DNA of 64,000 nucleotides from Byssothecium circinans (Eukaryota > Ascomycota > Dothideomycetes > Pleosporales > Massarinaceae): NCBI GenBank assembly GCA_010015675.1, contig ML976989.1, positions 539,516 through 603,515 of the forward strand, written 5' to 3'. This document shows positions 1 through 9,959 of the stretch, piece by piece. The translations under genes were made by a program, and so were the position numbers. Under the pieces are notes generated by a model. The model made no database searches and was not told where the DNA came from. It worked only from the letters and a program-made list of their open reading frames with translations. Positions within the stretch are counted from its first letter, which is position 1, and each line of letters begins with the position of its first letter.

Positions 1-2
1 AA

Positions 3-218
3 CTTGAGGCCCTTAGGCCTCAACAGCCACGAAAGAGGGTTCGCATAGACCCAAATCAACGCTTTGCAGATATAGATACAATCATGATTGCAGTGCAGGC
101 ATCTGCGCTTCTACAGGAAGAAAACGATAACAATTCTAAAGAAAAGGAAGCAGAAAAAGCTGCAGCTGAAATAGCAGCAAAAACTCTGCAATCTATGTGT
201 ACAGAGTGGCAATTGTAA
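3..218 (+). mobile_element. C-terminal end of a pogo/Fot-type DDE transposase (partial)
   Basis: An open frame enters from the left edge of the window and stops at TAA (216-218), giving about 71 residues. It contains the block PRKRVRIDPNQRFADIDTI, followed by an Ala/Glu/Lys-rich helix and a short end EWQL. This basic patch plus (D)PN..F..I.. block and coiled tail is typical of the C-terminus of fungal Fot/pogo (Tc1-mariner superfamily) transposases, which cut and paste the element at TA sites. The DDE catalytic core would lie to the left and is not visible. No stop or frameshift is present in the visible part, so the copy may be recent. Family assignment rests on this tail alone. Confidence 0.72.
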
Positions 219-310
219 CTAGGCTGGCGCAATTATTGCGTTGATTTCTGAGGGGTGGCCGATTTGGCGATGTGGCCGGAAACCCCTGGCGGCCGGAATC
301 TATATAGGCT
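219..310. repeat. Possible 3' end and terminal inverted repeat of the pogo/Fot element
   Basis: Between the transposase stop and the next start codon lies a GC-rich block with repeated TGGCCG units (GGGGTGGCCGATTTGG near 253, then GATGTGGCCGG and GGCGGCCGG) ending in TATATA (about 301-306). Fot-like elements end in a GGGGTGG-type inverted repeat next to a duplicated TA, so this is a plausible right terminus. The left terminus is outside the window, so the inverted repeat cannot be confirmed here. Confidence 0.35.
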
Positions 311-330
311 AGCTTATCAGTCTTGAGAGA

Positions 331-1028
331 ATGCTTAGACGGCTCCGGCTCGGCTTAGTAGCGACAACAAATGGCGGCAAGGGCGCTGAATATGTGGCTA
401 AAGCTTTCTGCGCCAACCGACGGCCCTGCCTCAGCTTAGTTGCGACGAAAGGTACCAGCAAGGTTCCTAAACATATAGCCAGATCTTTCCACATCAACCC
501 GTCATATCACAGCAATTGCGACTTCGGCAGCCCTTGCGACTGCAGCGAGTGCAGAGAAGCCACCAAACGCCCCATCTGCGAGATTTGCAGAGTCCGCCCC
601 ACTGCGAATCAGTCTCGGGAACAGTTTTACGATCGCAAAGGTCTCTCGGGCTATACTTTCACCTCATTCTGCGACCTGTGCTGGAAGGTGCACCTGGAGA
701 AAGAGAGAAAGGGAGGACAGGAGAAGCAGCAAAAGCTGGCCTTACGCAAGGACAAAGTGGACAAGATGATGGAATATGTGAGGGGACTCCACTCCATGGA
801 ACAGGTTCCTATCGCCTACGCCGTCGACAAGCTTATAAGCTTATAAGCTCCATGAAGCAGTTTGGCATAAACTCACGGCGGTGGTATCAGCGACATCTTT
901 TGTACCGCCTGTCCCAAGATCTGGCAATTGTGAAAACGCGGAATAGATACGTGTGCGATAGACGACGAGTCGACGCTATGGATTTCAAACAGTGGTACTT
1001 CTATGATCGCCTAGATGTCGATGTTTAA
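331..1028 (+). pseudogene. Cys-rich hypothetical protein with frame broken by an 8-bp tandem duplication
   Basis: The frame starts at ATG 331 and runs to TAA 844-846 (171 residues). From about residue 65 it holds a Cys cluster (CDFGSPCDCSEC, then CEICRVRP and CDLCWKVH) that looks like a zinc-binding module, followed by a Lys/Glu-rich helix. I do not recognise the family. At 831-846 the octamer GCTTATAA occurs twice in tandem and the second copy brings the stop into frame. With a single copy the frame would continue to the stop at 1026-1028 (229 residues). The downstream part (SRRWYQRHLLYRL...) reads like genuine protein. The gene begins only about 110 bp after the transposase stop, so transposon activity may have damaged its 5' side. 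It could instead be a live gene using a different splice pattern; the start is uncertain. Confidence 0.45.
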
Positions 1029-1439
1029 CAGCCTCAACCGCCTCAACACCTACTTCGACATGGCGCGAAAGTCTATCGGTGCTGGACGGAAACCCTCGAA
1101 GCGATCGAGGTCCAACAGCCAAAGGTCAGGCCAAGAACAGAACGGGGTTATGTATGAATCGCGATTTTCGATGCCTAGTGATCTCCCTAGCTGGCCTTGC
1201 GATCCACAAGTGCGAAAAGAAATCAGAAGGAGTCGAGAGTGGGTTGTGGTGAACACCATAGCGACCAAGACGCTACGGGTTGGACTGTGGTGCGAGAGGG
1301 GCTCTGTGCATCGTGTCAATTACCCCTCACCACCCGATAGCCTCCTTTCCCCAATACACCCCAGTTGGTCACCACCCTTCTGCGGATCCAGCTCAGAGTG
1401 GAGAAAATTCAGTTAATATCCGTGCCAACGGTAATCCTC

Positions 1440-2012
1440 ATGAGACTAGATGTTCTGCGCTTTCTAACTAGATTGCTACAGACCGTCCAAGAGCTCCTCA
1501 AGTCCCGCAAACCCACCCGAATCGCAGTCTTCGTCCGCACCAAATCACCTCTGCATTCCCACCCACCCGACGAGGTAGTTAAAGCCGCCTGCTCCACTCT
1601 CGATATACCCATTATTGGAGACAGCCACCCAACGCTTCTCGTTATAGAAAAATGGGACAGACTGGACATATTCGCCTTCGACGTCTACCACACTGCCTAC
1701 AACCCGTCAACTGCTCACCATGAGGCCAGCTTGCCTGTCGTGCTTGTCGATTACGGAAAGCGATACTCTGTGGTCAAAGCAGCAGGTGCCCAGTTCCAGA
1801 AGGAAGTTAATATCGCTGTCGCGAGGGAGCATGATCTCAACGGGTGGGATGCGACGCCGCCCTATATTGTTGATCATACTGGGACGAGGGTTCCGACGTA
1901 CCCCAACCCCAGGTCCCTAATTACATTGCGGTCGAAGCCGGCAGTGCAGAGTGAGGATCTACATTTTGAAGATGAAGTTTCAAGGTCGGCCGGAGGCGTT
2001 TTCGCCACGTGA
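1440..2012 (+). CDS. Hypothetical protein, possibly partial
   Basis: An open frame of 190 residues from ATG 1440. It has an amphipathic N-terminal helix (FLTRLLQTVQELL), alternating hydrophobic strands (RIAVFVRTK, PTLLVIEKWDRLDIFAFDVY, VVLVDYGKRYSVV) and an aromatic-acidic middle, which reads as a folded alpha/beta protein rather than random translation. I do not recognise the family. A short open frame at 1015-1416 in another phase and the broken Cys-rich frame upstream may be earlier exons of the same gene or independent remnants; no clear intron links them. It sits in the degraded, transposon-adjacent left edge, so it may be a gene fragment. Confidence 0.4.
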   Translation: MRLDVLRFLTRLLQTVQELLKSRKPTRIAVFVRTKSPLHSHPPDEVVKAACSTLDIPIIGDSHPTLLVIEKWDRLDIFAFDVYHTAYNPSTAHHEASLPVVLVDYGKRYSVVKAAGAQFQKEVNIAVAREHDLNGWDATPPYIVDHTGTRVPTYPNPRSLITLRSKPAVQSEDLHFEDEVSRSAGGVFAT

Positions 2013-2182
2013 AGGTGGGAGAACGAGGTCTCGGAAGAGTAGCGAGATCCGAAACTCGCTGTGCGGGATTGAATGCCTGTTCGAAGTGCAAGCAGATATG
2101 CTAGGAAAGCTTCCGAGACTGGGGGCCTGGTATTTCCACGAAAGGGTAAGGAGCTAGAGGAGGCATTACTAGTATTGAGATG

Positions 2183-2695
2183 CTAAGGCCGGTTAGGGTA
2201 ATGCTTGACACTATTTTGAACGTCTGAATCATTCAAAGTTCTATTGGCAATGCAGTCCCAGCTTTTTTGGGGATGGCAAAGAAAAATAGCTGGAAGGTAA
2301 TCACTTTGCGCAGCATCAAAGCAGCCTTCAACGAATACGCTGTTGCCCTCCCAGTCGTAAGGGTGAAAGCCTGGACGCGTGCTCATATAATATCCCACTG
2401 CCGGACCAGTTTGAGCACGATTGACCCCGCTGCTTGCGTATGTCCGATCGCCATCTTCCCAAATCAACATTTTAATAGGCTTACTGTTTGCTTTTACAAT
2501 CTCCATGCCCGTCCCGGACAGTTCTATGTGATGTAAACCTTCGTTTGGCTCCTCATGATCCTCGAACCGGCCAGTCAATTCTCGGGCGTTGTTTGACGGC
2601 CCAACTATCGCCGTATCACACCTCTGCGCATTCCACGATCTGTCACCAAGAACGGAGAATTTGACGGCAGCTGCAGAGCGTCGACAATGGACATG
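2183..2695 (-). CDS. Hypothetical protein fragment, no start codon in frame
   Basis: On the minus strand a frame stays open from 2695 down to the stop at 2183 (about 170 residues) but has no in-frame ATG at its N-terminal side; TAG (2696-2698) closes it upstream. The translation has well-mixed composition with blocks such as VLGDRSW, HHIELSGTGMEI, KMLIWEDGDRTYASSG and GFHPYDWEGNSVFVEGCFD. This looks like part of a beta-rich folded protein. It may be the last exon of a spliced gene or a truncated remnant. No family is recognised. Its neighbours are the degraded left-edge frames and a 1-kb non-coding stretch. Confidence 0.4.
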   Translation of the reverse strand, partial: HVHCRRSAAAVKFSVLGDRSWNAQRCDTAIVGPSNNARELTGRFEDHEEPNEGLHHIELSGTGMEIVKANSKPIKMLIWEDGDRTYASSGVNRAQTGPAVGYYMSTRPGFHPYDWEGNSVFVEGCFDAAQSDYLPAIFLCHPQKSWDCIANRTLNDSDVQNSVKHYPNRP

Positions 2696-3750
2696 CTATT
2701 GTTAGAATTAGCCTGACAGACGCGGAACATACCTTTCGCTGCGTGAGAGAGCACGTTGAAAACGCCGCGGCCTTGTGTTCTTGGGTATATATGTTATACA
2801 TTGTTTAAAATCCACTCAACGCCAGAGAGTTTGCTAAACCCTAAACAAGGCCCTACTGTGGGGACTAAGATGGACTTGCACAAGACCGAACCGTTACCCT
2901 AAAGTTTTAATATTGGAATAATATGCTTGGCTGGTTTTAATGGCTCTGCAATCTTCAGTCCCCTTGAGCTGTCACCACAGCCTCACTATCCCGAGCCAGT
3001 GCTACAGTGAGAAGGCTTCGGTATGCCTATCTTATTATCCATAAAGAACATATCAAACACATTAAACACAGTATAAATACTCGAAATACCTACCCAAATT
3101 TAGACCCTCGAAACATGGCACACACTCAACCGGGCACACCGCTCTCTAGGAAGAACCACAGCCTCGCTTAATTCCAACCTCCGATCAAGTGGCATTATTC
3201 ACTGCAATCTTTAGCCCGGGCCAGGGCTTCCACGCTGCACATAAGCCTTGGCAAAACTTCCAGGTCACGTTATCTTTATAGCCTTTACATGTACGCAACC
3301 TATCATGCGCAACCCGCTCGAAGAGTACACGCAGCTCTACTATTAACCAAAAAGAGTAAATATGTAGGGACATAAGCAGCTCACAGCAGAACAAAAAAAA
3401 ATTACGATATACATGACAATCCAAAGTCGACTATCCTATCCTACCATATTCTATGCTATATCGAAGACCCCACGACGCGTTACAATCGCACCCTCACCTT
3501 CCCAATCTCCCTTTCGCCATGACACTTTCTCCCTCCCTCGAGTCCGAAAAAGCTCCACACCGTCTATATTCATAGCGACAGTATCCATACAGACCCAAAA
3601 AAATCCAGAGAAGAAGGGTATCCTCCCATCCTATCCCATACCGCGCAATTCATAATACTGTGCAAAAAGAGACACCACAAGACACCGGCCTAGAACGCCG
3701 AGGAAATGATTAGTTTAAAACCGCCAAGGGAGATGGAGAAAAGTTTGCGT
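2696..3750. other. Intergenic, no gene seen
   Basis: About 1 kb, AT-richer than its surroundings, with no convincing frame on either strand. The segment next to 3750 is the 3' flank of the minus-strand MINDY gene. Short open frames here (for example 3413-3655) have Ser/Pro/Lys-biased translations typical of non-coding DNA. Confidence 0.6.
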
Positions 3751-6540
3751 CTACATCACCACGCACTTATCACGCTCTTCTCCATTTGGTCCCACAGTCC
3801 CGCTCGGCCTCCGCCCCGGTCTGCCCTGCATGGCTGGCATCATGGGTCGCGAGCTCCTACGTCCCTGCGGTAGATTGTTTGGCGGCAGGGCCTGACTGTT
3901 CGCTTGGTATGCGCTCCCTGGCGGTCTGACAGGTGCGTTGTTATTCGCCGGGTGTCCTTGCGGGGGATAATACTGCGGTGCCGTTGATGCTTCTTCGTAC
4001 GTAGGAGGCGGTGCGGGCTCGTTGGTGGGTCTATGGACGGGAGCGTTACGTCGGGGTGGGATGGCTGGGGGTGTCTCGCCTGCCCGAGATGTGCGTCGAT
4101 TGCCCGGTCGTGCTTGTGACTGTGAAGCAATTGCGCTTTCAGAGAGCCTATTTTCTTGTCGACGACGCTCTTCTGCTGCACGACGGTGTTGATCGTCTTC
4201 TTCCTCCTGCAGCTGGAGGGCCAATGCGAGATCGTGGTCTTCTTGCTCAGTCTTACTCAAGTTTGAGGACGGCGATGTAGGAGGCAGCTCTGAGGAGGGG
4301 TCAAGGCCTGATGATGAAGATTGCTGATTTCCACGACGCGATTGCACTGTTGTCCAACCTTGATTGTCGTCGATATCGAGCAAGCTCTGGACGGGAGGCT
4401 GATGCTGCGGTCGCTGGGTTGTGCTATTGCTATTTCCGCCAACAGGTCTGAAGTCACCGGAGAACAACTCGCTTCCTTGGCCATTTACATCTACAAGCGA
4501 TTCCCATACAATTTCATCATGGGTAGAGTAGCCTTGGTCGGTGACCAAAGTCACTAGCTGCTCAGTCCGAGGGTCTTTGTACAGAGTCGAGAAGTGGTCG
4601 TTCCGGAAGAGAATGGCGACCTGGCCGGGTTGCAAATTCTCACGAACGGTCTTCAAGCCATAGGCGGTCAGTTGAGTTGGCCAGAGGTTTAAGAATTCCT
4701 TGATCGCATGGATATCCGTGAACAATTGCTGCTCGTCCGGGGTCAAGGCGTCGTCAGTTTGTAGTTTCGCGTCAAGCTCCTCCTCCTGAAATTGCACATA
4801 TTGCGAGGTCTCATACGACTTTGCGATGCGATCGAACGCAAGATAGGCATCGGATCCAGGTTCTGGAAGCCATCCGTGCATCAATGGGATGTTGAAAGTC
4901 CGGTAAAGTTTCATATCACGAGTGTTCTCGAACCCACCAGTTTGTTGCGCAAGTGCGGGGGTCAATGCCGAGGTGCCATCGGTAGCATCTGGATCTTTGA
5001 CGAACATGGGATTGACGTTCAAACCCGTATGCAGAAGAAGTAGGAACTTGTACAACTCGCTAACATCCGGCAGTTCCTGGGCAGCACCGCCCCGTCGTCC
5101 AGACATGAGCTCGTCGAAGACGGCATCGAGTAGTAGGCCAAGCGTGACCTGTTCACGTGTCCTGAGAGTCTCTACAAGCGCCGTTTCTATCTCTGCAGGA
5201 GTCGACAGAACGAGAGCATTGACAAGAGCCAGAAGTGGACATGGTCCGTTCAGATTCTGTGTGAGGATTGGGGAAGTTCGAATGCCACGCTTGTTGACAT
5301 CGTGCCATCGGATGTGCTTGATCTGATACGTCTCTTTCCGTTGTCGATCCATTGCTGTATTTGGCGACTCCGGGACTGTGCCAGAAGGGCCAGGGATGTT
5401 AGTATTAAGAGGTTGAGGTAACGTCGCAGGATGAAGATCTTCTGGTGCCGTTCTCGGCGGTAATGTTGGCGCAGGTTCTTTTTGTATGTGCGGTATATAT
5501 GGGGCATTAAAGGCGGATGCTTGCTCTTGACTGTGGTATTCTTGATCATATGGACGCTCCGTATCCGCTTTCACGGCAGCTTCATGAGCAGTAGCCGTCT
5601 CTCGCTGTTTCCGTTCGCGCTCACTCTGTTCCCAAGCCTGCTCTTGTTGCCACATGCGTTGAGCATTAGGCTGCTCGCCTTGGGTCTCCGGATTACCATA
5701 GCTTCTAGCAAATGCGTCCAAAGATGAAGCATCCATTCCGGGATTGTATGGCTCAGAAGAGATCGGCTCCTGGTGCGGACGTGCTGACGAGGGTGTGGAG
5801 GCCTCTACAGCGATTGATGGAGAGTTTTCAAGAGCCTGAAAATTTTGTGGTTGTGCTGGAGGCGATGCATTATCCAGGCTGACATTCGCCATATGGTTTG
5901 TGGGGGTATCAGGGGTTTGGAATGAGGGCAGTTCTACTAGCTCGCTATAGATTTGTGCCTGCGCCGGTGCATCTCCCCATACTGCCTGGCTGCTCTCATT
6001 GCCAAAGGTGCTCTGTCCAGTATTTTGCATCTTCAGGTATGGATTGTTGGTCTTGAGTGGTATTGAGCTCCCGGAGCCATTGCTGGCAGCACCGTACGAC
6101 CCTGAGGTGGCACCAGTGACGTTGGGGCTGATGGCTTCCTGCGACCGCTTTATTGCGACGCCTGGAGGCGGACCTGCCCGCAAAACATCCGGCAGTGTGT
6201 CTGGGTTGCTTGCTGGAGCTGGTGTCGGCCTCCCACCAGCAATCTTTAATGGCCCGGGAAGATCGCGAGGGCTGCGCTCGTCATCCGACTGATCCCATTC
6301 GTTATCGCTGTAGTCAGAGTCCTCCTCCTCTTTCTTTTTCTGAGCTTCTTCGACAGTTGTGAGGTTAAATGCGGGTGATGTGGCGAGGTCTGGCGAGTAG
6401 ACTTCGTGAGTGTCGGAGGACGCGGGGAAAGTTGGTGGAAGTTCGTCGGACGGAGTCGTGGGATACGGAGGCCTGTTGACGGCTTGTGATAGTGGCGGGG
6501 GTACAAGACTTCCCTCTAGGAGGTTCTTGCGAAGCACCAT
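3751..6540 (-). CDS. MIY1: MINDY-family Lys48-specific deubiquitinase with C-terminal CaaX box
   Basis: Intronless gene of 929 codons; the first true ATG is at 6540 in good context (CACC ATG G), and earlier in-frame codons are not ATG. The MINDY (DUF544) catalytic domain spans about residues 405-690: QNLNGPCPLLALVNAL carries the catalytic Cys near 434 with the upstream Gln, and FRNDHFSTLYK carries the catalytic His near 649. MINDY enzymes trim long Lys48-linked ubiquitin chains. A ubiquitin-interacting helix (LALALQLQEEED) lies near 770. The protein ends in CVVM, a CaaX prenylation motif, so membrane attachment is expected; yeast Miy1 is also a predicted prenylation target. The first ~400 residues and the tail are Pro/Ser/Gln-rich and disordered. 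It is divergent from TRM6 with a shared 509-bp spacer. Confidence 0.9.
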   Translation of the reverse strand: MVLRKNLLEGSLVPPPLSQAVNRPPYPTTPSDELPPTFPASSDTHEVYSPDLATSPAFNLTTVEEAQKKKEEEDSDYSDNEWDQSDDERSPRDLPGPLKIAGGRPTPAPASNPDTLPDVLRAGPPPGVAIKRSQEAISPNVTGATSGSYGAASNGSGSSIPLKTNNPYLKMQNTGQSTFGNESSQAVWGDAPAQAQIYSELVELPSFQTPDTPTNHMANVSLDNASPPAQPQNFQALENSPSIAVEASTPSSARPHQEPISSEPYNPGMDASSLDAFARSYGNPETQGEQPNAQRMWQQEQAWEQSERERKQRETATAHEAAVKADTERPYDQEYHSQEQASAFNAPYIPHIQKEPAPTLPPRTAPEDLHPATLPQPLNTNIPGPSGTVPESPNTAMDRQRKETYQIKHIRWHDVNKRGIRTSPILTQNLNGPCPLLALVNALVLSTPAEIETALVETLRTREQVTLGLLLDAVFDELMSGRRGGAAQELPDVSELYKFLLLLHTGLNVNPMFVKDPDATDGTSALTPALAQQTGGFENTRDMKLYRTFNIPLMHGWLPEPGSDAYLAFDRIAKSYETSQYVQFQEEELDAKLQTDDALTPDEQQLFTDIHAIKEFLNLWPTQLTAYGLKTVRENLQPGQVAILFRNDHFSTLYKDPRTEQLVTLVTDQGYSTHDEIVWESLVDVNGQGSELFSGDFRPVGGNSNSTTQRPQHQPPVQSLLDIDDNQGWTTVQSRRGNQQSSSSGLDPSSELPPTSPSSNLSKTEQEDHDLALALQLQEEEDDQHRRAAEERRRQENRLSESAIASQSQARPGNRRTSRAGETPPAIPPRRNAPVHRPTNEPAPPPTYEEASTAPQYYPPQGHPANNNAPVRPPGSAYQANSQALPPNNLPQGRRSSRPMMPAMQGRPGRRPSGTVGPNGEERDKCVVM

Positions 6541-7049
6541 GGTGAGATGTGGAAGTTCACAACAGTTGGAAGAGTTGTGGGTTGGACCGGCGATGGCTGG
6601 GGTGTGAAGCTCAGTTGGCAAAGACGGCGGAAACCTTTCGGAGTTGGAGAATTCGAGTTGTGGAGTGATTTGTTAGGTAGGTATGGTGTGTGTTTCGTTA
6701 GTCCGGGTGGCTAGGTGAACAATTGAGCAGCGAACGCGTGGACAGTGAGTTGTAGTAGTGAAGCTCCGAGTGAGCGATGACGACGGCTCACGGCCTGATT
6801 GGCGGTGGCGTTGTGGCGTTTGTGGCGGTGCATCCCCGCAGAAAAAGAACCTGGGATGCACATCATTCACAAGCCGTTCCTCAAAGTCACAACCCCAGTT
6901 CGAACTCTGCAAAGCTCATCTAGAGGGGCTCAGACTCCTGCACGCTTTTCCACTCTAACTCTAACGTCGCGCTCGCTCACATATTTACTAAGTCTCGGCT
7001 GCCACACACTGATGGCTCGATAGGCAGCGGAAATAGCATAGGCCGCGCA
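6541..7049. promoter_or_regulatory. Shared divergent promoter MINDY/TRM6
   Basis: 509 bp between the start codons of the divergent MINDY and TRM6 genes. It includes an ACGCGT box (about 6734-6739) and no clear TATA box. Regulation in both directions from this spacer is inferred from layout only. Confidence 0.5.
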
Positions 7050-8987
7050 ATGCACTCTTACATCCGGCCGAATACGCACATCGCGCTGCGACTTCCCTCA
7101 GGTCTCCTAAAGATAGTCGAAATTGCCCCCAACACGTACGTTTGCTAGCCGCAGTGAGCAGCCTTGGTTCCTTGTAGTCTTCCATTCGTGCATACAGCAT
7201 CTAACCGCCATGCATACAGCAACATCAATTTGGGCAAATATGGGACCTTTTCCTCGAACCACATCCTCGGGCGACCGTATTACCTCACTTTCGAGCTCCT
7301 CGATAAAGAGGATGGAAAATCAAATACAGAACTACGAGTCGTGCCTGCATCGGAACTTCACGCTGAAGCATTGGGGAGTGACCATGCGCCAGCAGTGGAA
7401 ACAACAGAGGAGAATGCGCCGGCAGAGGGCGCGGCTGGCTTCGATATAGTGGGTGAAGATGGGCAGGTCATTATGCGAAATAATCGTTTGACCGTGGATG
7501 ACCCAACTCGGCAGACGCTGTCGATGGAGGAGATTGAGGAGCTGAAAAAGGCAGGCGCGGGGTCAGGAAAAGACATCATCGCAAAAATCATGGCATCACA
7601 TATGGGGATTGAAGAGAAGACATCTTTCTCGCTCGCAAAATATACCCTGCGGAAGTCGAGAAAGTACATGAAGAGGTTCACGGTGCTACCCCTCGACATT
7701 GGCACACTAGCGGAATATGTGACGGAGAAGGAGGCGTACAAGATCATGGAGCTAAGAGAAGAGACGCTGGGACTCATATGTAGCTGGGCGAATGTCCACT
7801 GCGCATCGTCTAGTCGCATTCTAATGGTAGAGGATAGTGTTAGTCAAATAGGAGGAGGCAGATGGCTGGTAGTGGATGACACAGGAGGGCTGGTAACCGC
7901 AGCCATGGCCGAGAAAATGGGCATATTATACCCCCCAACCGAAGATGATGAAGCACCAGAGGAAGAGAAGGAATCAAATGAGCCAGCAGCTCAGGAAGCA
8001 ACAACATCAGATACGAACGGAGCGACGCGGAGCACCGAGACAATAAATCAGAACGGCACCGAGGATGTCGCTATGGCAGAAGCAGAAACCGTCGAGAACA
8101 CTCCAGCAACAGACCCACCCAACTTCAATAACTCATCAACACCACACCCCCGAAAACCACGCCAGCACATCCCTCAAATGTCCGCCCATACAAACACTCT
8201 TACCGTCTTGCACCCCAACAACCAACCCAACATCTCGCACCTAAAGTACTTCGGCTTCGACACCGGAGCCCCCGTCCCATCGCACCCACTCTACACACAC
8301 CTAAAATCACTATCCTGGCTGCAACTTCTCCACCCTGAAGAAGACCCCTCCTACGCTGAACCCGAGATCATCTCAGACGAGGTCCTGGCAACTATGAAGA
8401 GTTCAAAACGCGGCAACTATTATAAGAAGAGACGGAGATGGGAGAGGACGAAGGGGGTCGTTGAAGAGACACGAGCAGGTGGATTCGATGGTTTGGTCGT
8501 GGCTAGTGGCATGGAGGCCAAGACTATCCTGAAAGAGGTAGTGCCTTTAGTGAGAGGCGGTGGGAAAGTGGTGGTGTACAACCCCAATGCCGAACCTCTC
8601 GTCGAGCTATGCGATTACTACAGTAAAGACCGACGAGCAGCGTACATCGCCCGCGAATTCGGATCGCAACAGAATGGAAACGAGAAGGCGAAAGCAGAAC
8701 TTGAAGATGACGATGACGGCACTCAAGGCACGGAGAATGGCGATGATGAGGAAGATTTTCCTGTTAATCCCACTTTGTTGCTGGCGCCGTCGGTGCAGAC
8801 GGCGAGGGCGAGGCATTGGCAGGTTTTGCCGCAACGGACACATCCTTTCATGACTAGTAGAGGGGGTGCTGAGGGCTATCTCTTCACAGCGACGAGGGTG
8901 CTGCCTGTGGAAGGGAAGGTGGAGGCTAGAGGCCATGGCAGAGGGAAGAAGAGGAAGCGTGGACCTGATGCTGCAGTGGCATCGTGA
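7050..8987 (+). CDS. TRM6: tRNA (adenine58-N1)-methyltransferase non-catalytic subunit Trm6 (Gcd10)
   Basis: Two exons: 7050-7135 and 7220-8987, giving 617 residues. The 84-bp intron has donor GTACGT, a CTAAC branch site (7201-7205) and acceptor ACAG; phase is preserved (ACC across the junction). Exon 1 encodes MHSYIRPNTHIALRLPSG, the conserved Trm6 start that is missed if only the long frame is read. Core motifs include GPYYLTFEL-like IGRPYYLTFE, the block TFSLAKY-like TSFSLAKYTLRKSRKY, and VLPLDIGTLAEYV. Trm6 pairs with catalytic Trm61 in a nuclear heterotetramer that makes m1A58, needed for initiator tRNA-Met stability. An acidic insert (residues ~265-325) and a basic C-terminal tail (GKKRKRGP, likely nuclear signal) are visible. 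It converges on ARPC3, 134 bp apart. Confidence 0.93.
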
Positions 8988-9121
8988 TTTTTCATCATCT
9001 AGAGCATCTACTCAAGCTGCATGGTACAGCATGACCCACAACACTCAAGAATCAAGACACCTTTTGAGGTCATATTCATCGTGACTCTGATTTTGATTGC
9101 CCGTCCATCAACTCTTCGCAA

Positions 9122-9959
9122 TCACAAAGCCTTACCCATGAATTTCCTCTTCGTGAAGCTTAGCCACCATTTACTCGGTGTATTCGTTCCATCCGCATAC
9201 ACCCTGTTCAGCAACCTCGTCGCCAGCTCTTGCCGCATCTGCATGATGTATTGCCTGAGCACTTCCGCCTGGTTCCTATCCGCGGGTGCTTCGAAGGCCT
9301 GGTTGAGCGGGAATCCAGCGTCTCCGGGAATAGCAAAGTTCGTGTCCAGAGAAACATTCAAGACAGCCTAATAAACCACGTCAGCACACCATCCTCTCCT
9401 CGCCCCACATAACCCTCAAAGCCAGCCCCTTCTCCTCCCCTTCTCCTCAATACACACATATCCCCCCACCTTATCCCACAAAAAAACGCCCCCACACTCA
9501 CCTTCTCAGCCTCCCTCCTACCCATCCCGGGCTTAATCTTCCCCAGCACCTCACTCACGAACAGAATGCCATAGATCAGCACGCGGTCCGCAGGCCCCTT
9601 GATCTCGAAGTTGCGGAAGAAAGTGTTGGCGCGGAAGAGCGATATGACTTCGTCGAGAGGGTCGTAGGACTCGTGCGAGGCGTCGATGGTTAGGTCGGTG
9701 ATGTCGGCGGGGAGGGCGGGGAGCTGGATTGCGGGGCCGCGGGTGCGTGTGCGGAGGGGGAGGAGGGCGAAGTTACCTAGAAGGGAAGTGTGAGTGAGTG
9801 TAGACTTGTATGAGGGAGGGAGGTGTACCGATTAGTTGTTGGTTGGGCTCGTCGAGGAAGACGGAGTGGTAGGCCTGGGGGGATTAGCATGGTGGTTGGA
9901 ATAGAGAGAGTAAAAAAAGGAGGAATGGAGTAGTTTGTTATTTGAATACTTACAGGCAT
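9122..9959 (-). CDS. ARC18: Arp2/3 complex subunit 3 (ARPC3, p21-Arc)
   Basis: Four exons on the minus strand: 9959-9954, 9874-9829, 9776-9502 and 9367-9122, totalling 190 residues. All junctions are GT-AG and frame-consistent. The protein begins MPAYHSVFLDEPNQQLIG, then LLPLRTRTRGPA, FFRNFEIKGPADRVLIYG and ends WWLSFTKRKFMGKAL, all hallmark ARPC3 segments; the length matches the family (about 178-190). ARPC3 is a core subunit of the seven-protein Arp2/3 complex that nucleates branched actin at endocytic patches and hyphal tips. The first coding exon holds only two codons (ATGCCT). The gene is divergent from RFC3 across 280 bp and converges on TRM6. Confidence 0.95.
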
